A stretch of DNA of 64,000 nucleotides from an uncultured Pelagibacteraceae bacterium (GCA_902635545.1 CACPOL010000006.1:1-64000), one strand, 5' to 3'; shown: positions 51,730 through 62,333, counted from the stretch's first letter. Numbers and translations: made by a program. The notes: generated from the sequence alone by a model not told the origin.

Positions 51730-52875
51730 ATGTTTAATTTCAATGAAAAAATCATTTTTAAAAAATTTCTTTTAAATAATACCTATTTTTTTTTATTTAT
51801 TATTATCAACTTAAGTTTAATTGTTTGGATAATACAAGCAATTAATTATTTAGATTTTGTTACAGATGACGGACATGGATTTGAAATATACTTTTATTAC
51901 ACACTGCTAAACCTACCAAAAGTATTTACAAAACTTGTCCCTTTTGTTTTTTTCATATCAGTATTTTACACAATTACAAAATATGAAGAAAATAATGAGC
52001 TCAAGTTATTTTGGATTAATGGTATTCATAAAGAAAAATTTATTCAAGTATTAATTAAATATACTCTTGCATTATTCTTAATACAATTATTATTAACTGC
52101 GTTAATTTCACCTTTCACTCAGGATAAAGCAAGATCATTTCTAAAAAAATCTAATCTTGATTTTTTTCCATCTCTTATCCAAGAGAAAAAATTTATTGAT
52201 ACGGTAAAAAATCTTACTATTTTTATTGAAAAAAAAAATCCTAATAACGAATTTGAAAATGTTTATATCAAAGATGAATTAATAGATGAAAGTAACTCAA
52301 AAATAATTTTTGCTGAAAAGGGTAAACTTGAATACGACTATAATGGAAAAAGTTTTATAAAACTTTTTAATGGTAAACTGCTTAATATAGGTAAAGACAG
52401 AACAATAATATTTAATTTTCAAGAAACAAATTTTGATTTAAGTAATTTTGTAACTAAATCAACAACTTTTAAGAAGGTTCAAGAATTAAGTAACATTATC
52501 CTCTATAAGTGTTTAAAAGAATTTTATATCAATAATGAAATTTATCAGGATGAAAATGCAAAGTGTGATGAAAATTTTATTAAAGAAATTAAACAAGAAG
52601 TTTACAAAAGATTGATAAAGCCATCTTATTTATTCTTAATTGTAATTTTATCTTGTTTTTTGTTAGCTAGATCTAATGAACATCAAAATTATAGTAAAAT
52701 GAAAATAACAGTTTTCTTTTTAAATATATTTGTAATTATTTTGTCGGAAATATCAGTTGCTTATTCTGGTAAAAATGATTTTAACACTTTAATTTTTACT
52801 TTATTACCAATTCTAGCTTTTTTAACATCGTACATAATTCTAAAAAATAAAATTTTGATTAAAGATAAAAACTAA
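51730..52875 (+). CDS. lptF: LPS export permease LptF
   Basis: LptF is one of two inner-membrane permeases that extract LPS for transport to the outer membrane. The 381 residues show three N-terminal membrane segments (about 15-35, 58-75, 97-118), a periplasmic beta-jellyroll domain (about 125-285) and three C-terminal segments. The YjgP/YjgQ family block LPKVFTKLVPFVFFISVFYT is evident. The one-base overlap with lptG and the following lptD support the pathway. The LptB ATPase is not in the window. Confidence 0.9.
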   Translation: MFNFNEKIIFKKFLLNNTYFFLFIIINLSLIVWIIQAINYLDFVTDDGHGFEIYFYYTLLNLPKVFTKLVPFVFFISVFYTITKYEENNELKLFWINGIHKEKFIQVLIKYTLALFLIQLLLTALISPFTQDKARSFLKKSNLDFFPSLIQEKKFIDTVKNLTIFIEKKNPNNEFENVYIKDELIDESNSKIIFAEKGKLEYDYNGKSFIKLFNGKLLNIGKDRTIIFNFQETNFDLSNFVTKSTTFKKVQELSNIILYKCLKEFYINNEIYQDENAKCDENFIKEIKQEVYKRLIKPSYLFLIVILSCFLLARSNEHQNYSKMKITVFFLNIFVIILSEISVAYSGKNDFNTLIFTLLPILAFLTSYIILKNKILIKDKN

Positions 52876-53954
52876 TGATTAAAATTTATCAAAAAAACTT
52901 AATTTTTCATTTTCTAAAAAGTTTATTTAAAATACTCTTGATATTTTTTTTCTTAATTGTTGTATTAAATCTCTTTGAAGAAATAAAATTTTTTAAGAAT
53001 AATGAAGTAAATTTTCTTTTACCAATATTTTTAACTATACTGAATACTCCTTCTACCCTTTTTGATGTATTGCCTTTTATTTTTTTAATGTCTGGTCTAT
53101 ATTTTTTTAGTGAAATTTTAGATAAGAATGAATTAATAATTTATAAAAGTTATGGTCTTACAAATGTAAAAATAATAAGCATTATATCTTTAACAACTTT
53201 TTTAATAGGAATAATTGTAATTTTTATTTTTTACAATTTAACATCTAACTTAAAATTTTTATATTTAGATATTAAAAATGAATACACAAAAGATAATAAG
53301 TATTTAGCAGTCGTGACCTCAAATGGTTTGTGGATTAAAGATGAAAAAAAAAATCATATCAATATTATTAATGCAGAAAAAATTGAAGGAGACTATTTAT
53401 ATAATGTTGTAATATCTCAGTTTAATAAAAGTTACGTTTTTAAAAGGTTGATTGTTGCAGATCAAGCAAATATTAAATCTAATAATTGGAAAATTACAAA
53501 TGCTAAAATTACTGAAAATAATTCTACAACCTCTGGATTAAAAGAAATTAGTTTTGAGTCAAATTTCAATAGAGAAAAAATTTCCACCCTTTTTTCCAAC
53601 CTTTCATCATTGAACCTTTGGGAGCTAAAGAGACTTAAAAAAGACTATAAAATACTTGGTTATTCTGCCCTAAAAATTAGTCTTCATGAACAAAAGCTTT
53701 ATTCTTATCCACTTTACTTAACTATAATGGTCTCAATAGCATCTATTTTAATGTTAAATATTAAATACAACAAATCTAAAATTTTTAATTTAATAGTTGG
53801 AATTTTAATTTCGGTAATGATTTACTATATAAATTATTTTCTAAATATTTTATCAGAAAATAATGATTTACCATATTTAATTTCAATATGGGGTTCTCAA
53901 TTTATATTAATTTTAATAATTTCTATTGGATTGGTAAGGGTAAATGAAAAATAA
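52875..53954 (+). CDS. lptG: LPS export permease LptG
   Basis: This 359-residue partner of LptF has the same six-segment layout with a periplasmic domain between about 120 and 265. Family features: NTPSTLFDVLPFIFLMSGLYF, the coupling-helix-like ELIIYKSYGLTNVKII and SLWELKRLKKDYKILGY before the C-terminal segments. It overlaps lptF by one base and lptD by 11 bases. Confidence 0.9.
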   Translation: MIKIYQKNLIFHFLKSLFKILLIFFFLIVVLNLFEEIKFFKNNEVNFLLPIFLTILNTPSTLFDVLPFIFLMSGLYFFSEILDKNELIIYKSYGLTNVKIISIISLTTFLIGIIVIFIFYNLTSNLKFLYLDIKNEYTKDNKYLAVVTSNGLWIKDEKKNHINIINAEKIEGDYLYNVVISQFNKSYVFKRLIVADQANIKSNNWKITNAKITENNSTTSGLKEISFESNFNREKISTLFSNLSSLNLWELKRLKKDYKILGYSALKISLHEQKLYSYPLYLTIMVSIASILMLNIKYNKSKIFNLIVGILISVMIYYINYFLNILSENNDLPYLISIWGSQFILILIISIGLVRVNEK

Positions 53955-56343
53955 AATAATCGATTTCTCAAAATTTTTTTTATTCTTATTAACTTTATTT
54001 TTTCTATTAACTGCAAACAGTCAAGAAATTCAATTTAAATCATCTAAAATTTTAAGTTTAGATAATGGAAATATATTAAAGGCTGAAGATGGAGTTAGCA
54101 TTATAGGAATTAAAGACCTAATTATAGAAAGTGACTCTAGTGAATATATTAAAGATAAGTCATTAATAAAAATTTTAGGTAATGTTAAAATCATAGATAA
54201 ATTGAATAATATAACTGTATTGGCTGATGAAATTTTTTATTTTAAAAATGAAAATTTTATCAGATCAAATGGACCTACAAATATTTCTATCGATGAAATT
54301 TATGAAATTAAAACTAGTGATATAAACTACAATATCGATTTAAATGAAATTTACACTGAAAAGAAAAGTGAATTTAAAGATAATAAAGATAATTCTCTAA
54401 TTTCTAAAAAATTAAAGATTGATTTAATTAAAAAGATTTTAAGTGCTCAAGAAATAAAATTAAAAGACAATCAATTAAATATTTACAATTTAGAGAATAT
54501 AAAAGTTGATTTACAAAATAATAAATTTCTTGGAAAAGATTTAGAAATTAACTTTAATAATTCAATATTTAATTCACCTGAAAATGAACCAAGACTTAAA
54601 GGGAAAGCTTTTATTTATAATAAAGATATTTCAAAAGTTAAAAAAGGTGTTTTTACAACATGTAAAAAAAGAGATGGTTGTCCGCCATGGCAGTTATCAG
54701 CTTCTGAGATTAAACATGATAAAAGAAAAAAAAGTATAATATATGATAATGCTTGGTTAAAACTTTATGATGTACCAGTATTCTACTTTCCTAAATTTTT
54801 TCATCCTGATCCAACTGTTAAAAGGCAATCAGGTTTTTTAATTCCACAGTTTTCTCAATCAACTAATCTTGGGAATTACCTTTCAACACCATATTTTCAT
54901 GTAATTTCTGAAAGTTCTGACTTAACATTTTCTCCGAGATTTTATTCTGATCAAAAAATGATTTATCAAAACGAATTTAGAAAAGTAACAAAAAATTTAG
55001 ATAATATTTTTGATTTTAGTTTTCTAACATCAAAGATGTTTAGATTAAAAGAAACCCAAAGTCATTTTTTTTCAGAAACATTTTATAATTTTGATACTAA
55101 AAATTTTGAGTCTTCTCAAATTAGTCTTAAAGTTCAACAAACATCAAACGATCTTTATCTTAAAACCTATAACTTATCTTCACCATTAATAGAGAACGAA
55201 AGCACATTACATAATCAACTTAAATACGAAATTATTGGTGATGATCTAGAATTTGAAATCACAACTGAGGTTTACGAAGATTTAAGTATTAAAAAAGAAA
55301 GCGATAAATTTGAATTCATTTATCCGAGTTATAATTTTTCAAAAGATTTATATTTAAATCAGTCTTCCAATATAAGTTTCAACTCAAGTGGTTTTAATAA
55401 ACAATTTAATACCAACGTAAGTGAGGCAATTATTATTAATGACCTTAGTTATAAATCAATAAATAAAATTACGGATCTTGGTTTAATACATAATTATGAA
55501 ATACTTTTAAAAAATTTTAATTCAGACACCAAAAATTCATCAAAACATAAAAATAAAAATGAAAATGAGATAAAATCAATATTAAACTATCAAGTAAAGT
55601 TACCATTACAAAAAATAGGAAAAAAATTTAATAGCTCCATAACACCAACGATTTCAGCAAGATACAGTCCTAATAAATCAAGAAATATAAGCGAAAAAGA
55701 TAGACTTTTGGATTTTAGCAATATTTTTTCATTAGACAGAATAGCCTCTGAAGAAACTGTTGAGGGTGGTCAATCAATTACATTTGGAAATGAATACTCT
55801 TTATTGAACAAACTCAATAATGAATTATTTTCTCTAGATTTAGGTTTAGTCTTAAGTGATGTTGATAAAGATAGGTTACCTGAAAAAACGACTTTAAACA
55901 AAAAGACATCTGATATAATTGGTTCTTCAATGTTTAAACCAAGTGAATTTTTTGAATTAAAATATGATTTTTCATTAAATGAAAATTTTGAAACATTAAA
56001 TTATAACAAGATAAGTTCAAAAATAAGTGTTAATAATTTTGTAACAAGCTTTGAATTTTTAGAAAAAAATAATTTAATTGGAGATGAGTCCTATCTATCA
56101 AATAATACAAAACTTTCATTTAATGAGAGAAACTCTTTAGAATTTAGTACCAGAAAAAATAAAACAAAAGATATTACAGAGTATTATAATTTAATGTATC
56201 AATATAAAATGGATTGTTTAACTGCTGGAATACAATATAGAAAAAATTATTATGAGGATGAAAGTTTAAAACCAGAAGAAAATATATTTCTATCTATAAC
56301 TATAATGCCTTTAACAACCGTAAATTCTCCTAACTTAAAATAA
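53944..56343 (+). CDS. lptD: LPS-assembly protein LptD
   Basis: LptD is the outer-membrane beta-barrel that inserts LPS. The 799 residues start with a signal peptide (to about residue 26, TANSQ), then an OstA/LptA-like jellyroll (about 30-220) and a barrel. Diagnostic motifs: FTTCKKRDGCPPWQLSA with two Cys, YDNAWLKLYDVPVFYFPKFFHPDPTVKRQSGFLIP, and a late Cys in YKMDCLTAGIQY, so an N- to C-terminal disulfide is possible. It overlaps the surA-like start by one base. Confidence 0.93.
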   Translation: MKNKIIDFSKFFLFLLTLFFLLTANSQEIQFKSSKILSLDNGNILKAEDGVSIIGIKDLIIESDSSEYIKDKSLIKILGNVKIIDKLNNITVLADEIFYFKNENFIRSNGPTNISIDEIYEIKTSDINYNIDLNEIYTEKKSEFKDNKDNSLISKKLKIDLIKKILSAQEIKLKDNQLNIYNLENIKVDLQNNKFLGKDLEINFNNSIFNSPENEPRLKGKAFIYNKDISKVKKGVFTTCKKRDGCPPWQLSASEIKHDKRKKSIIYDNAWLKLYDVPVFYFPKFFHPDPTVKRQSGFLIPQFSQSTNLGNYLSTPYFHVISESSDLTFSPRFYSDQKMIYQNEFRKVTKNLDNIFDFSFLTSKMFRLKETQSHFFSETFYNFDTKNFESSQISLKVQQTSNDLYLKTYNLSSPLIENESTLHNQLKYEIIGDDLEFEITTEVYEDLSIKKESDKFEFIYPSYNFSKDLYLNQSSNISFNSSGFNKQFNTNVSEAIIINDLSYKSINKITDLGLIHNYEILLKNFNSDTKNSSKHKNKNENEIKSILNYQVKLPLQKIGKKFNSSITPTISARYSPNKSRNISEKDRLLDFSNIFSLDRIASEETVEGGQSITFGNEYSLLNKLNNELFSLDLGLVLSDVDKDRLPEKTTLNKKTSDIIGSSMFKPSEFFELKYDFSLNENFETLNYNKISSKISVNNFVTSFEFLEKNNLIGDESYLSNNTKLSFNERNSLEFSTRKNKTKDITEYYNLMYQYKMDCLTAGIQYRKNYYEDESLKPEENIFLSITIMPLTTVNSPNLK

Positions 56344-57281
56344 TGCTAAAAAAAGATTTGATAATTGTTTTCCTAATAATTTTTTTTTTAAAAATTACTC
56401 CCATTTATGCAGCTTTAGAAACTTATGTTGTAGTGAGAATTGATAATCAAATAATAACAAATTACGACATTAAAAAAGAATATGATTATCTATCAGCATT
56501 AAATAAACAATTTCAAAATCTTTCTAAAGATAGAGGTATGAAATTAGCTAAAGAATCTTTAATTAGAGAAAAAATAAAAAAGGTTGAAATTGAAAAATAT
56601 TTTGATTTCGAAAAAGTAAATACCGACCTAGTAAATATTCTAATTACAAATCTATACACAAGTTTAGAAATTGATAATCTAAATGAATTTAAAGAATATT
56701 TGGATAGTTTTGATTTAAATTTTAATGAAGTAAAAAAAAAAATTAACTTAGAAATATATTGGAACAAATTAATAAGAGATAAACATTCAAATATGATAAA
56801 TATTGATATCAAAAAACTAAAAGAAAAAGTTCAAAAAAAACAAATTGAAAATCAAAATGTCAAAGAGTTTGATCTTTATGAAATTCTTTTCCAAGTTGAT
56901 AAACAGAGTGAATTGAAAACGAAAACTGAGGAGATAAATAAAAGTATTATTGATAATGGATTTAAAAATACAGCTTCAATTTATAGTGTATCTAACACTG
57001 CAAAATTAGGAGGATATATTGGATGGATAGATCAAAATAAATTATCAGAAAGAATTCTAAATAAGTTAAAAAAAACAAAGGTAGGAGATGTGACAGAACC
57101 TATAAACTTAACCAATGGATTTTTGATTTTAAAAATAAACGAAGTTAGAGAGAAAAAAATTAGTATAGATAAAGAAAAACTCTTACAAAATTTAATTGAT
57201 TTTGAAAAAGAAAGACAACTAAATCAATTCTCTTTAAGTTATTTTAATAAAGTAAAATTAAATATGGAAATAAATGAATAA
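56343..57281 (+). CDS. surA: SurA-like periplasmic peptidyl-prolyl isomerase/chaperone
   Basis: The 312-residue exported protein has a signal peptide (to about YAALE), an N-terminal SurA-type helical domain (VVRIDNQIITNYDIKKEYDYL) and one parvulin (PPIC) domain at about 180-275: LYEILFQVDKQSELKTK, KLGGYIGWIDQNKLSERI and VGDVTEPINLTNGFLILKI. SurA helps fold outer-membrane proteins such as LptD, just upstream. E. coli SurA has two parvulin domains; here only one is present. Confidence 0.85.
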   Translation: MLKKDLIIVFLIIFFLKITPIYAALETYVVVRIDNQIITNYDIKKEYDYLSALNKQFQNLSKDRGMKLAKESLIREKIKKVEIEKYFDFEKVNTDLVNILITNLYTSLEIDNLNEFKEYLDSFDLNFNEVKKKINLEIYWNKLIRDKHSNMINIDIKKLKEKVQKKQIENQNVKEFDLYEILFQVDKQSELKTKTEEINKSIIDNGFKNTASIYSVSNTAKLGGYIGWIDQNKLSERILNKLKKTKVGDVTEPINLTNGFLILKINEVREKKISIDKEKLLQNLIDFEKERQLNQFSLSYFNKVKLNMEINE

Positions 57282-58239
57282 AAAACCAATTATAATTGTT
57301 AATGGGGAACCGTATAGTGTTTTTTTAGAAATTTTATTCAAAAGTATAAAAAAATATAAATCAAAAAAACCAATTATTCTTATTGGGTCGAAAAAATTAA
57401 TTTCTCAACAAATGAAAAAATTTAAATTTAACTCAAAACTTAATCTGATTGACCAAAATAAAATTGATTTTAAAAAGATTAATAACAAAAGAATAAATAT
57501 TATTAACGTTGATCTTCCATCAAATTATAGATTTTTAAAAATTTCAAAATCCTCTAAAAATTACATTACAAATTGTTTTAATATTTCTTTAAAATTATTA
57601 AAAACAAAAAAATTTTCAGGTCTTATTAATGGACCTATTTCAAAAAAACACTTTCTGCAAAATAAGTTCTTAGGAATTACTGAGTACCTTGCAAAAAATA
57701 CTAATATAATAGATGATTTTGCAATGTTAATTTATGAAAAAAATTTATCAGTTTGTCCTATAACAACACACTTACCTTTAAAAGCAGTAAGTAAAAGTTT
57801 ATCTAAAAAGAGTATTATTTCAAAAGCACAATTAATTAAAAAATTTTTTATAAAGAATTTCAAAAAAAATCCCAAAATAGCGATAACAGGTTTAAATCCA
57901 CATTGTGAAAGCTATGAAAGAATAAGTGAAGAAAAAAAATTTATTATACCCGCAATTAAATATCTTAAAAAAAAAAAATTTTATATTTCAGGTCCCTTGC
58001 CAGCTGATACAATATTTTTAAAACAAAATGTTAAAAAATTTGATGTTATAATTGGTATGTATCATGATCAAGTTTTACCTCCCGCTAAAGCTCTTTATAA
58101 CTTTTCACCAATAAATATAACCCTAGGTTTACCTTTTGTTAGAATTACTCCTGATCATGGTCCAAATGAGTCAATGGTTGGAAAAAATTTATCTAATCCA
58201 CAAAGTTTAATTGAAGCTATAAAATTTTTGGATAAATAA
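57274..58239 (+). CDS. pdxA: 4-hydroxythreonine-4-phosphate dehydrogenase
   Basis: PdxA works in the DXP-dependent route to pyridoxal phosphate. The 321 residues carry LINGPISKKHF, the metal-site GLNPHCESYER, GPLPADTIF, GMYHDQVLPPAKAL and the late TPDHG motif. It overlaps surA by 8 bases and abuts rsmA, the classical surA-pdxA-rsmA order. The N-terminus (KPIIIVNGEPYSV) is a shortened version of the usual GEPAGIG start, so the glycine loop is less conserved than usual. Confidence 0.9.
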   Translation: MNKKPIIIVNGEPYSVFLEILFKSIKKYKSKKPIILIGSKKLISQQMKKFKFNSKLNLIDQNKIDFKKINNKRINIINVDLPSNYRFLKISKSSKNYITNCFNISLKLLKTKKFSGLINGPISKKHFLQNKFLGITEYLAKNTNIIDDFAMLIYEKNLSVCPITTHLPLKAVSKSLSKKSIISKAQLIKKFFIKNFKKNPKIAITGLNPHCESYERISEEKKFIIPAIKYLKKKKFYISGPLPADTIFLKQNVKKFDVIIGMYHDQVLPPAKALYNFSPINITLGLPFVRITPDHGPNESMVGKNLSNPQSLIEAIKFLDK

Positions 58240-59028
58240 ATGTTAATTAAGCCAAAAAAAAGTTTAGGTCAAAACTTTTTAACTGATAAGAAAATTTTGA
58301 ATAAGATAGTCGATGAGGTAGAAATTAATAACAATGAAATCCTAGAAATAGGTCCGGGAACCGGAAATTTAACAGAATATATAATAAAAAAAAAACCAAA
58401 GAAAATTTATGTAGTTGAAAAAGATAAACAACTAACAATATTCTTAAAAAATAAATTTGATAATAAGATTAATATAATTAACGAAGATATACTTAAAATT
58501 TATGAAAATAAAATTTCAAATGAACGACTAATAGTATTTGGAAATTTACCATACAATATTTCAACTGAAATACTATGTAAATGGATCTTAAATTTGAAAG
58601 ATGTATTTTGGTTTAAACAATTAATTTTAATGTTTCAAAAAGAAGTTGCTGAAAGAATAATTGCTGATTTCAATACATCTCAATATGGAAGACTTTCAAT
58701 TTTATCAAGCTGGAGATTAAATATAAAAAAAATTTTTGATATAAAGCCATCAAGTTTTTACCCAAAACCAAAAGTTGAAAGTTCTCTTTTAGTTTTCACA
58801 CCAAAAAAAAAGTATTTTAAATTAAAAGATCCAAAAAATCTTGAAACTGTTACTAGAGTTTTTTTTAATGAACGAAGAAAAATGTTAAAAAGACCATTTA
58901 ATAAATTATTTAAAAATGCCTTAGAAATTTCTAATAAACTCAATATTGATTTAAAATTAAGGCCTCAAAATTTAGATACTAATACCTATTATAATATTAC
59001 TCAAGAATATGAAAATTTAAGAAGTTAA
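58240..59028 (+). CDS. rsmA: 16S rRNA adenine dimethyltransferase RsmA (KsgA)
   Basis: RsmA dimethylates two adjacent adenines near the 3' end of 16S rRNA during small-subunit assembly. The 262 residues show [14 protein letters not shown], the SAM motif [15 protein letters not shown], the acidic VEKDKQL, and the catalytic [21 protein letters not shown] and [14 protein letters not shown] follow. It begins right after pdxA and ends in a 12-bp overlap with the convergent gmk. Confidence 0.96.
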   Translation: MLIKPKKSLGQNFLTDKKILNKIVDEVEINNNEILEIGPGTGNLTEYIIKKKPKKIYVVEKDKQLTIFLKNKFDNKINIINEDILKIYENKISNERLIVFGNLPYNISTEILCKWILNLKDVFWFKQLILMFQKEVAERIIADFNTSQYGRLSILSSWRLNIKKIFDIKPSSFYPKPKVESSLLVFTPKKKYFKLKDPKNLETVTRVFFNERRKMLKRPFNKLFKNALEISNKLNIDLKLRPQNLDTNTYYNITQEYENLRS

Positions 59029-59649
59029 ATTCTCAACATGCTGTCTAATTAAGTCAATATTATAATTTTTTGGTTTTTCTTTTATTTCTGCATCAATTAT
59101 ATCTTTAATTTCAGAATAACAATCATCCAGATTATCATTAATTAAAACATAGTCATAATTTATCCAATGCAAAACATCGCGAGTAAACTCTTTCATTCTT
59201 TCTTCAACAATTAATTTATCTTTCATGTCTCTATTTGACAGTCTTTCAAATAAGACTTTTTTACTAGGTGGTAAAAGAAAAAAAGTGATAAGTTTAAAAT
59301 TCATCTTTTTATTCTTAATTTGATCAGCACCTTGCCAATCAATATCAAAAATAACATTTTGACCTTTTTTTAATTTTTCTAAAACCGGGGTTTTTGTTGT
59401 TCCATATAAATGATTGAATACTTTTGCATATTCTAAAAACTCGTTTTTATTAATTAAATCTCTAAATTTTATTTCATCAACAAAATAATAATCTTTATTT
59501 AAAATTTCTGATTGTCTTGGTTTTCTCGTAGTGTGAGAAATTGAAATATGATAATTATTTTTTTGGGATAATAACTTTACTAAAGTTGTTTTACCTGCCC
59601 CAGATGGGGATGATAAAATTATCATTATCCCATCTTTTTTTGTGGACAT
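59017..59649 (-). CDS. gmk: Guanylate kinase
   Basis: Gmk phosphorylates GMP to GDP. The 210 residues begin [22 protein letters not shown] (P-loop SGAGKTT), followed by [15 protein letters not shown], the GMP-binding [28 protein letters not shown] and SNRDMKD. It is 8 bases downstream of acpP. In many alphaproteobacteria fabF and mltG sit between acpP and gmk; they are missing here. Confidence 0.96.
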   Translation of the reverse strand: MSTKKDGIMIILSSPSGAGKTTLVKLLSQKNNYHISISHTTRKPRQSEILNKDYYFVDEIKFRDLINKNEFLEYAKVFNHLYGTTKTPVLEKLKKGQNVIFDIDWQGADQIKNKKMNFKLITFFLLPPSKKVLFERLSNRDMKDKLIVEERMKEFTRDVLHWINYDYVLINDNLDDCYSEIKDIIDAEIKEKPKNYNIDLIRQHVENLTS

Positions 59650-59657
59650 TTAAATTT

Positions 59658-59897
59658 TTAATTACTTTTGCCTTCAATAAATTTTACTGCATCACCAACA
59701 GTGAGAATTTTTTCAGCCTCACTGTCAGAAATTTCTGAACCAAACTCCTCTTCGAAAGCCATTACTAATTCAACAGTGTCTAAACTATCAGCTCCCAAAT
59801 CATCTATAAAACTAGATTGATCTGTAACTTTAGCTTCATCAATACCAAGATGGTCAGCAACAATTTTTTTTACTTTGCTTGAAATATCTTCTGACAT
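59658..59897 (-). CDS. acpP: Acyl carrier protein
   Basis: The 79-residue acidic carrier holds growing fatty acids on a phosphopantetheine arm attached to Ser38 in [19 protein letters not shown]. The N-terminal helix [14 protein letters not shown] is typical. A 51-bp spacer separates it from fabG upstream, long for this window, so it may have its own promoter. Confidence 0.98.
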   Translation of the reverse strand: MSEDISSKVKKIVADHLGIDEAKVTDQSSFIDDLGADSLDTVELVMAFEEEFGSEISDSEAEKILTVGDAVKFIEGKSN

Positions 59898-59948
59898 TTG
59901 TTTGTTCCCTTTTGTTATAAATCGTTAATAAATTAAAACTTAGTTTTG

Positions 59949-60686
59949 TCAACCCAAATACATACCCCCGTTAACATGAATAGTTTCGCCATTTATATAA
60001 TTAGATTGATCAGAGCTTAGAAAAACCACCACATTAGCCACATCTTTTGGTTCACCCAATCTGTTAGCTGGTATTTTTGAAAGTAAAGTTTCCTTGTACT
60101 TCTCATCTATTTCATCTGTCATAGAAGTTTTTATAAATCCAGGAGAGATACAATTTATATTAATATTCTTTTTAGCATATTCAATTGCTAAACTTTTAGA
60201 CATAGCAATTATACCTGCTTTTGATGCAGCATAATTTGCCTGACCAATATTTCCTGTGTGTCCAACAACTGACGTAATATTAATAATTTTTCCAGATTTA
60301 TTTTTTAACATTTTTTTGATTGAATATTTGCTCATTAAAAACGTAGAAGTTAGATTTATGTTTATAACTTTATTCCATTCTTCGATAGACATTCGTATCG
60401 ATAAATTATCTATGGTAATACCTGCATTATTTACAATACAATCTAACTTACCATCCAATTTGTTGGTTGCTTCATTGATAAATTCCTCAATTTTTTCATG
60501 CTGAGATATATCGAACTTGATAATTTCAATATTTTTATAATTATTCTTCAATTTTTCTAGTTTTTCAATTTTAGTGCCAGTAGCTAAAACTTTTGCTCCA
60601 TTAGAGATTAGTTTTTCAACAATTGAATTGCCTATGCCTCCTGAAGCTCCTGTTACTATTATATTTTTATTTTTTAATTCACTCAT
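59949..60686 (-). CDS. fabG: 3-oxoacyl-ACP reductase
   Basis: FabG performs the first reduction of each fatty acid elongation round with NADPH. The 245-residue short-chain dehydrogenase has the cofactor loop IVTGASGGIGNSI, NNAGIT, and the catalytic Ser-Tyr-Lys in ITSVVGHTGNIGQANYAASK. The C-terminus GETIHVNGGMYLG is characteristic of FabG. It overlaps fabD by 8 bases. Confidence 0.96.
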   Translation of the reverse strand: MSELKNKNIIVTGASGGIGNSIVEKLISNGAKVLATGTKIEKLEKLKNNYKNIEIIKFDISQHEKIEEFINEATNKLDGKLDCIVNNAGITIDNLSIRMSIEEWNKVININLTSTFLMSKYSIKKMLKNKSGKIINITSVVGHTGNIGQANYAASKAGIIAMSKSLAIEYAKKNININCISPGFIKTSMTDEIDEKYKETLLSKIPANRLGEPKDVANVVVFLSSDQSNYINGETIHVNGGMYLG

Positions 60687-61611
60687 TTATTTTTATTAAA
60701 CTTATATCTTCTTCATTATTAATTGCACCTGTTTTAACAATTTTATTTGTTCTTTTTACTAAGCCTGTCAAAACCTTACCTGGGCCTATCTCTATAAAAT
60801 GATCAATTCCTTTTTCAATCATAAATAAAACACTTTCTCTCCAACGAACCTTACTTTCAATTTGTTTAATAAGTAGAGTCTTGAGGTCATCAGGGTTAGA
60901 AATTTCTTTTGCGGTCACATTTGAAATTAATGTGTTTTTAAAACTTTTAAAATTCAATTTATTAATTTCTTCATTCATTATTTTGGTTGCATCATTCATT
61001 AAATTGCAGTGAAAAGGCGCGCTCACAGGTAGTTTAATATTTTTTATTTTATGAGATTTTAAATCATCCATAAATTTTTCTAAAGCCTTTATTTCCCCAC
61101 TAACAACTAACTGTCCCTCTGAATTATCGTTTGCAATAAAACATTTATATTTAGAAATATTTTCCTTTAAAATAGTTTCAATTGTTTCTATATTCGAGCC
61201 TAATATTGCGACCATACCTCCTAGACCCTTAGGAACTGAATTTTGCATTGCTTTTCCTCTAATCTTTAAAATTCTTAAAGTTTCTGAGAAATCTAAAGAT
61301 CCTGAACAAGCTAATGCTGAATATTCTCCTAATGAGTGACCGGCAAAATATTTTGCTTTATTCAAATCTACATTAAAATCATTTTTTGCTAATTGAAATA
61401 TAGAATAACTTAATAAAAATATTGCTGGTTGTGTGTTTTCAGTCAAGTCTAATTTTTCTTTTGGACCTTCAAGTATTAATTTTGAAATTGGAAAACCTAA
61501 GGTTTCATCTGCTTCTTTAAATAATTTTTTAACTAATTCGAATTTTTCGTACAGATCTTTACCCATACCTACTGCTTGAGAGCCTTGTCCAGGAAAAATG
61601 ACTGAAAACAT
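60679..61611 (-). CDS. fabD: Malonyl-CoA:ACP transacylase
   Basis: FabD loads malonate from CoA onto ACP. The 310 residues start MFSVIFPGQGSQAVGMGKDL, with the active Ser in FAGHSLGEYSAL and the catalytic His in PVSAPFHCNLM; GPGKVLTGLVKR is near the C-terminus. It heads the fabD-fabG-acpP-gmk run and is divergent from rpsF over 87 bases. Confidence 0.97.
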   Translation of the reverse strand: MFSVIFPGQGSQAVGMGKDLYEKFELVKKLFKEADETLGFPISKLILEGPKEKLDLTENTQPAIFLLSYSIFQLAKNDFNVDLNKAKYFAGHSLGEYSALACSGSLDFSETLRILKIRGKAMQNSVPKGLGGMVAILGSNIETIETILKENISKYKCFIANDNSEGQLVVSGEIKALEKFMDDLKSHKIKNIKLPVSAPFHCNLMNDATKIMNEEINKLNFKSFKNTLISNVTAKEISNPDDLKTLLIKQIESKVRWRESVLFMIEKGIDHFIEIGPGKVLTGLVKRTNKIVKTGAINNEEDISLIKINE

Positions 61612-61660
61612 TTAAATATTTTTTATTTTATAATGGTTTTAAGTATTGATATTAAAGGAT

Positions 61661-61666
61661 TATAAT
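61661..61666 (+). promoter_or_regulatory. Likely -10 box of the rpsF operon
   Basis: A consensus TATAAT at 61661-61666 lies 33 bases before the rpsF ATG. An 18-base spacer leads back to TTTTAA, a weak -35. A start near 61673 would give a leader of about 26 bases, too short for a structured S6:S18 autoregulatory leader. Confidence 0.4.
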
Positions 61667-61698
61667 AGTATATCCTCACCTTTTATTAAAGTACTAAT

Positions 61699-62055
61699 AT
61701 GAATTTATACGAACACACAATTATAGCTAGACAAGATACAAGTCCATCAGAGTTAAAACAATTAACTGAAAAATACTCTAAAATAGTTGAAAAAAATAAC
61801 GGAGAAATTGTTAAAACTGAAAATTGGGGATTGCTAAATTTGTCATATCTAATAAAGAAAAATAAAAAGGGAAGCTATATTCATTTTAAAATTAAAGGAA
61901 ATGGTAAAACTATAAGTGAACTTGAAAAAAATGAGTCAATTGATAAAAATCTCTTGAGATATTTAACTATTAAAGTTAAAAAATTTGATCTTGAAACTAA
62001 TTACTTCTCAAAAAAAGAGAATGATGATAAAAGTGAAATAAAACAAAATAATTAA
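61699..62055 (+). CDS. rpsF: 30S ribosomal protein S6
   Basis: The 118-residue S6 binds 16S rRNA with S18. The start [22 protein letters not shown] and the block [27 protein letters not shown] match the family. A Lys/Asp-rich tail of about 20 residues follows the conserved core. First gene of rpsF-rpsR-rplI-dnaB. Confidence 0.97.
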   Translation: MNLYEHTIIARQDTSPSELKQLTEKYSKIVEKNNGEIVKTENWGLLNLSYLIKKNKKGSYIHFKIKGNGKTISELEKNESIDKNLLRYLTIKVKKFDLETNYFSKKENDDKSEIKQNN

Positions 62056-62057
62056 TT

Positions 62058-62333
62058 ATGCCACCAAAAAAAAGATCGGGAAATAAAAAAAATAAACAAA
62101 GTAACTTTGCAAAGTTAAGTATTTTTCAACCAAATAAATATAAATTTAAAAAATCTTGTCCTCTATCGATAAAAGGTGCTCCATTAATTGATTATAAAAA
62201 TATTAGATTATTAAAAAAATATATATCTGAAAATGGAAAGATTTTGCCGTCTAGAATTACAAACGTAAGTCAAAAAAAACAAAGAGAACTATCTTTATCG
62301 ATTAAAAGAGCAAGAAATTTAGCACTGATTTAA
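62058..62333 (+). CDS. rpsR: 30S ribosomal protein S18
   Basis: The 91-residue basic protein has [28 protein letters not shown] and the final [16 protein letters not shown], diagnostic of S18. The N-terminal ~25 residues are Lys/Asn-rich. It starts 2 bases after rpsF and abuts rplI. Confidence 0.96.
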   Translation: MPPKKRSGNKKNKQSNFAKLSIFQPNKYKFKKSCPLSIKGAPLIDYKNIRLLKKYISENGKILPSRITNVSQKKQRELSLSIKRARNLALI

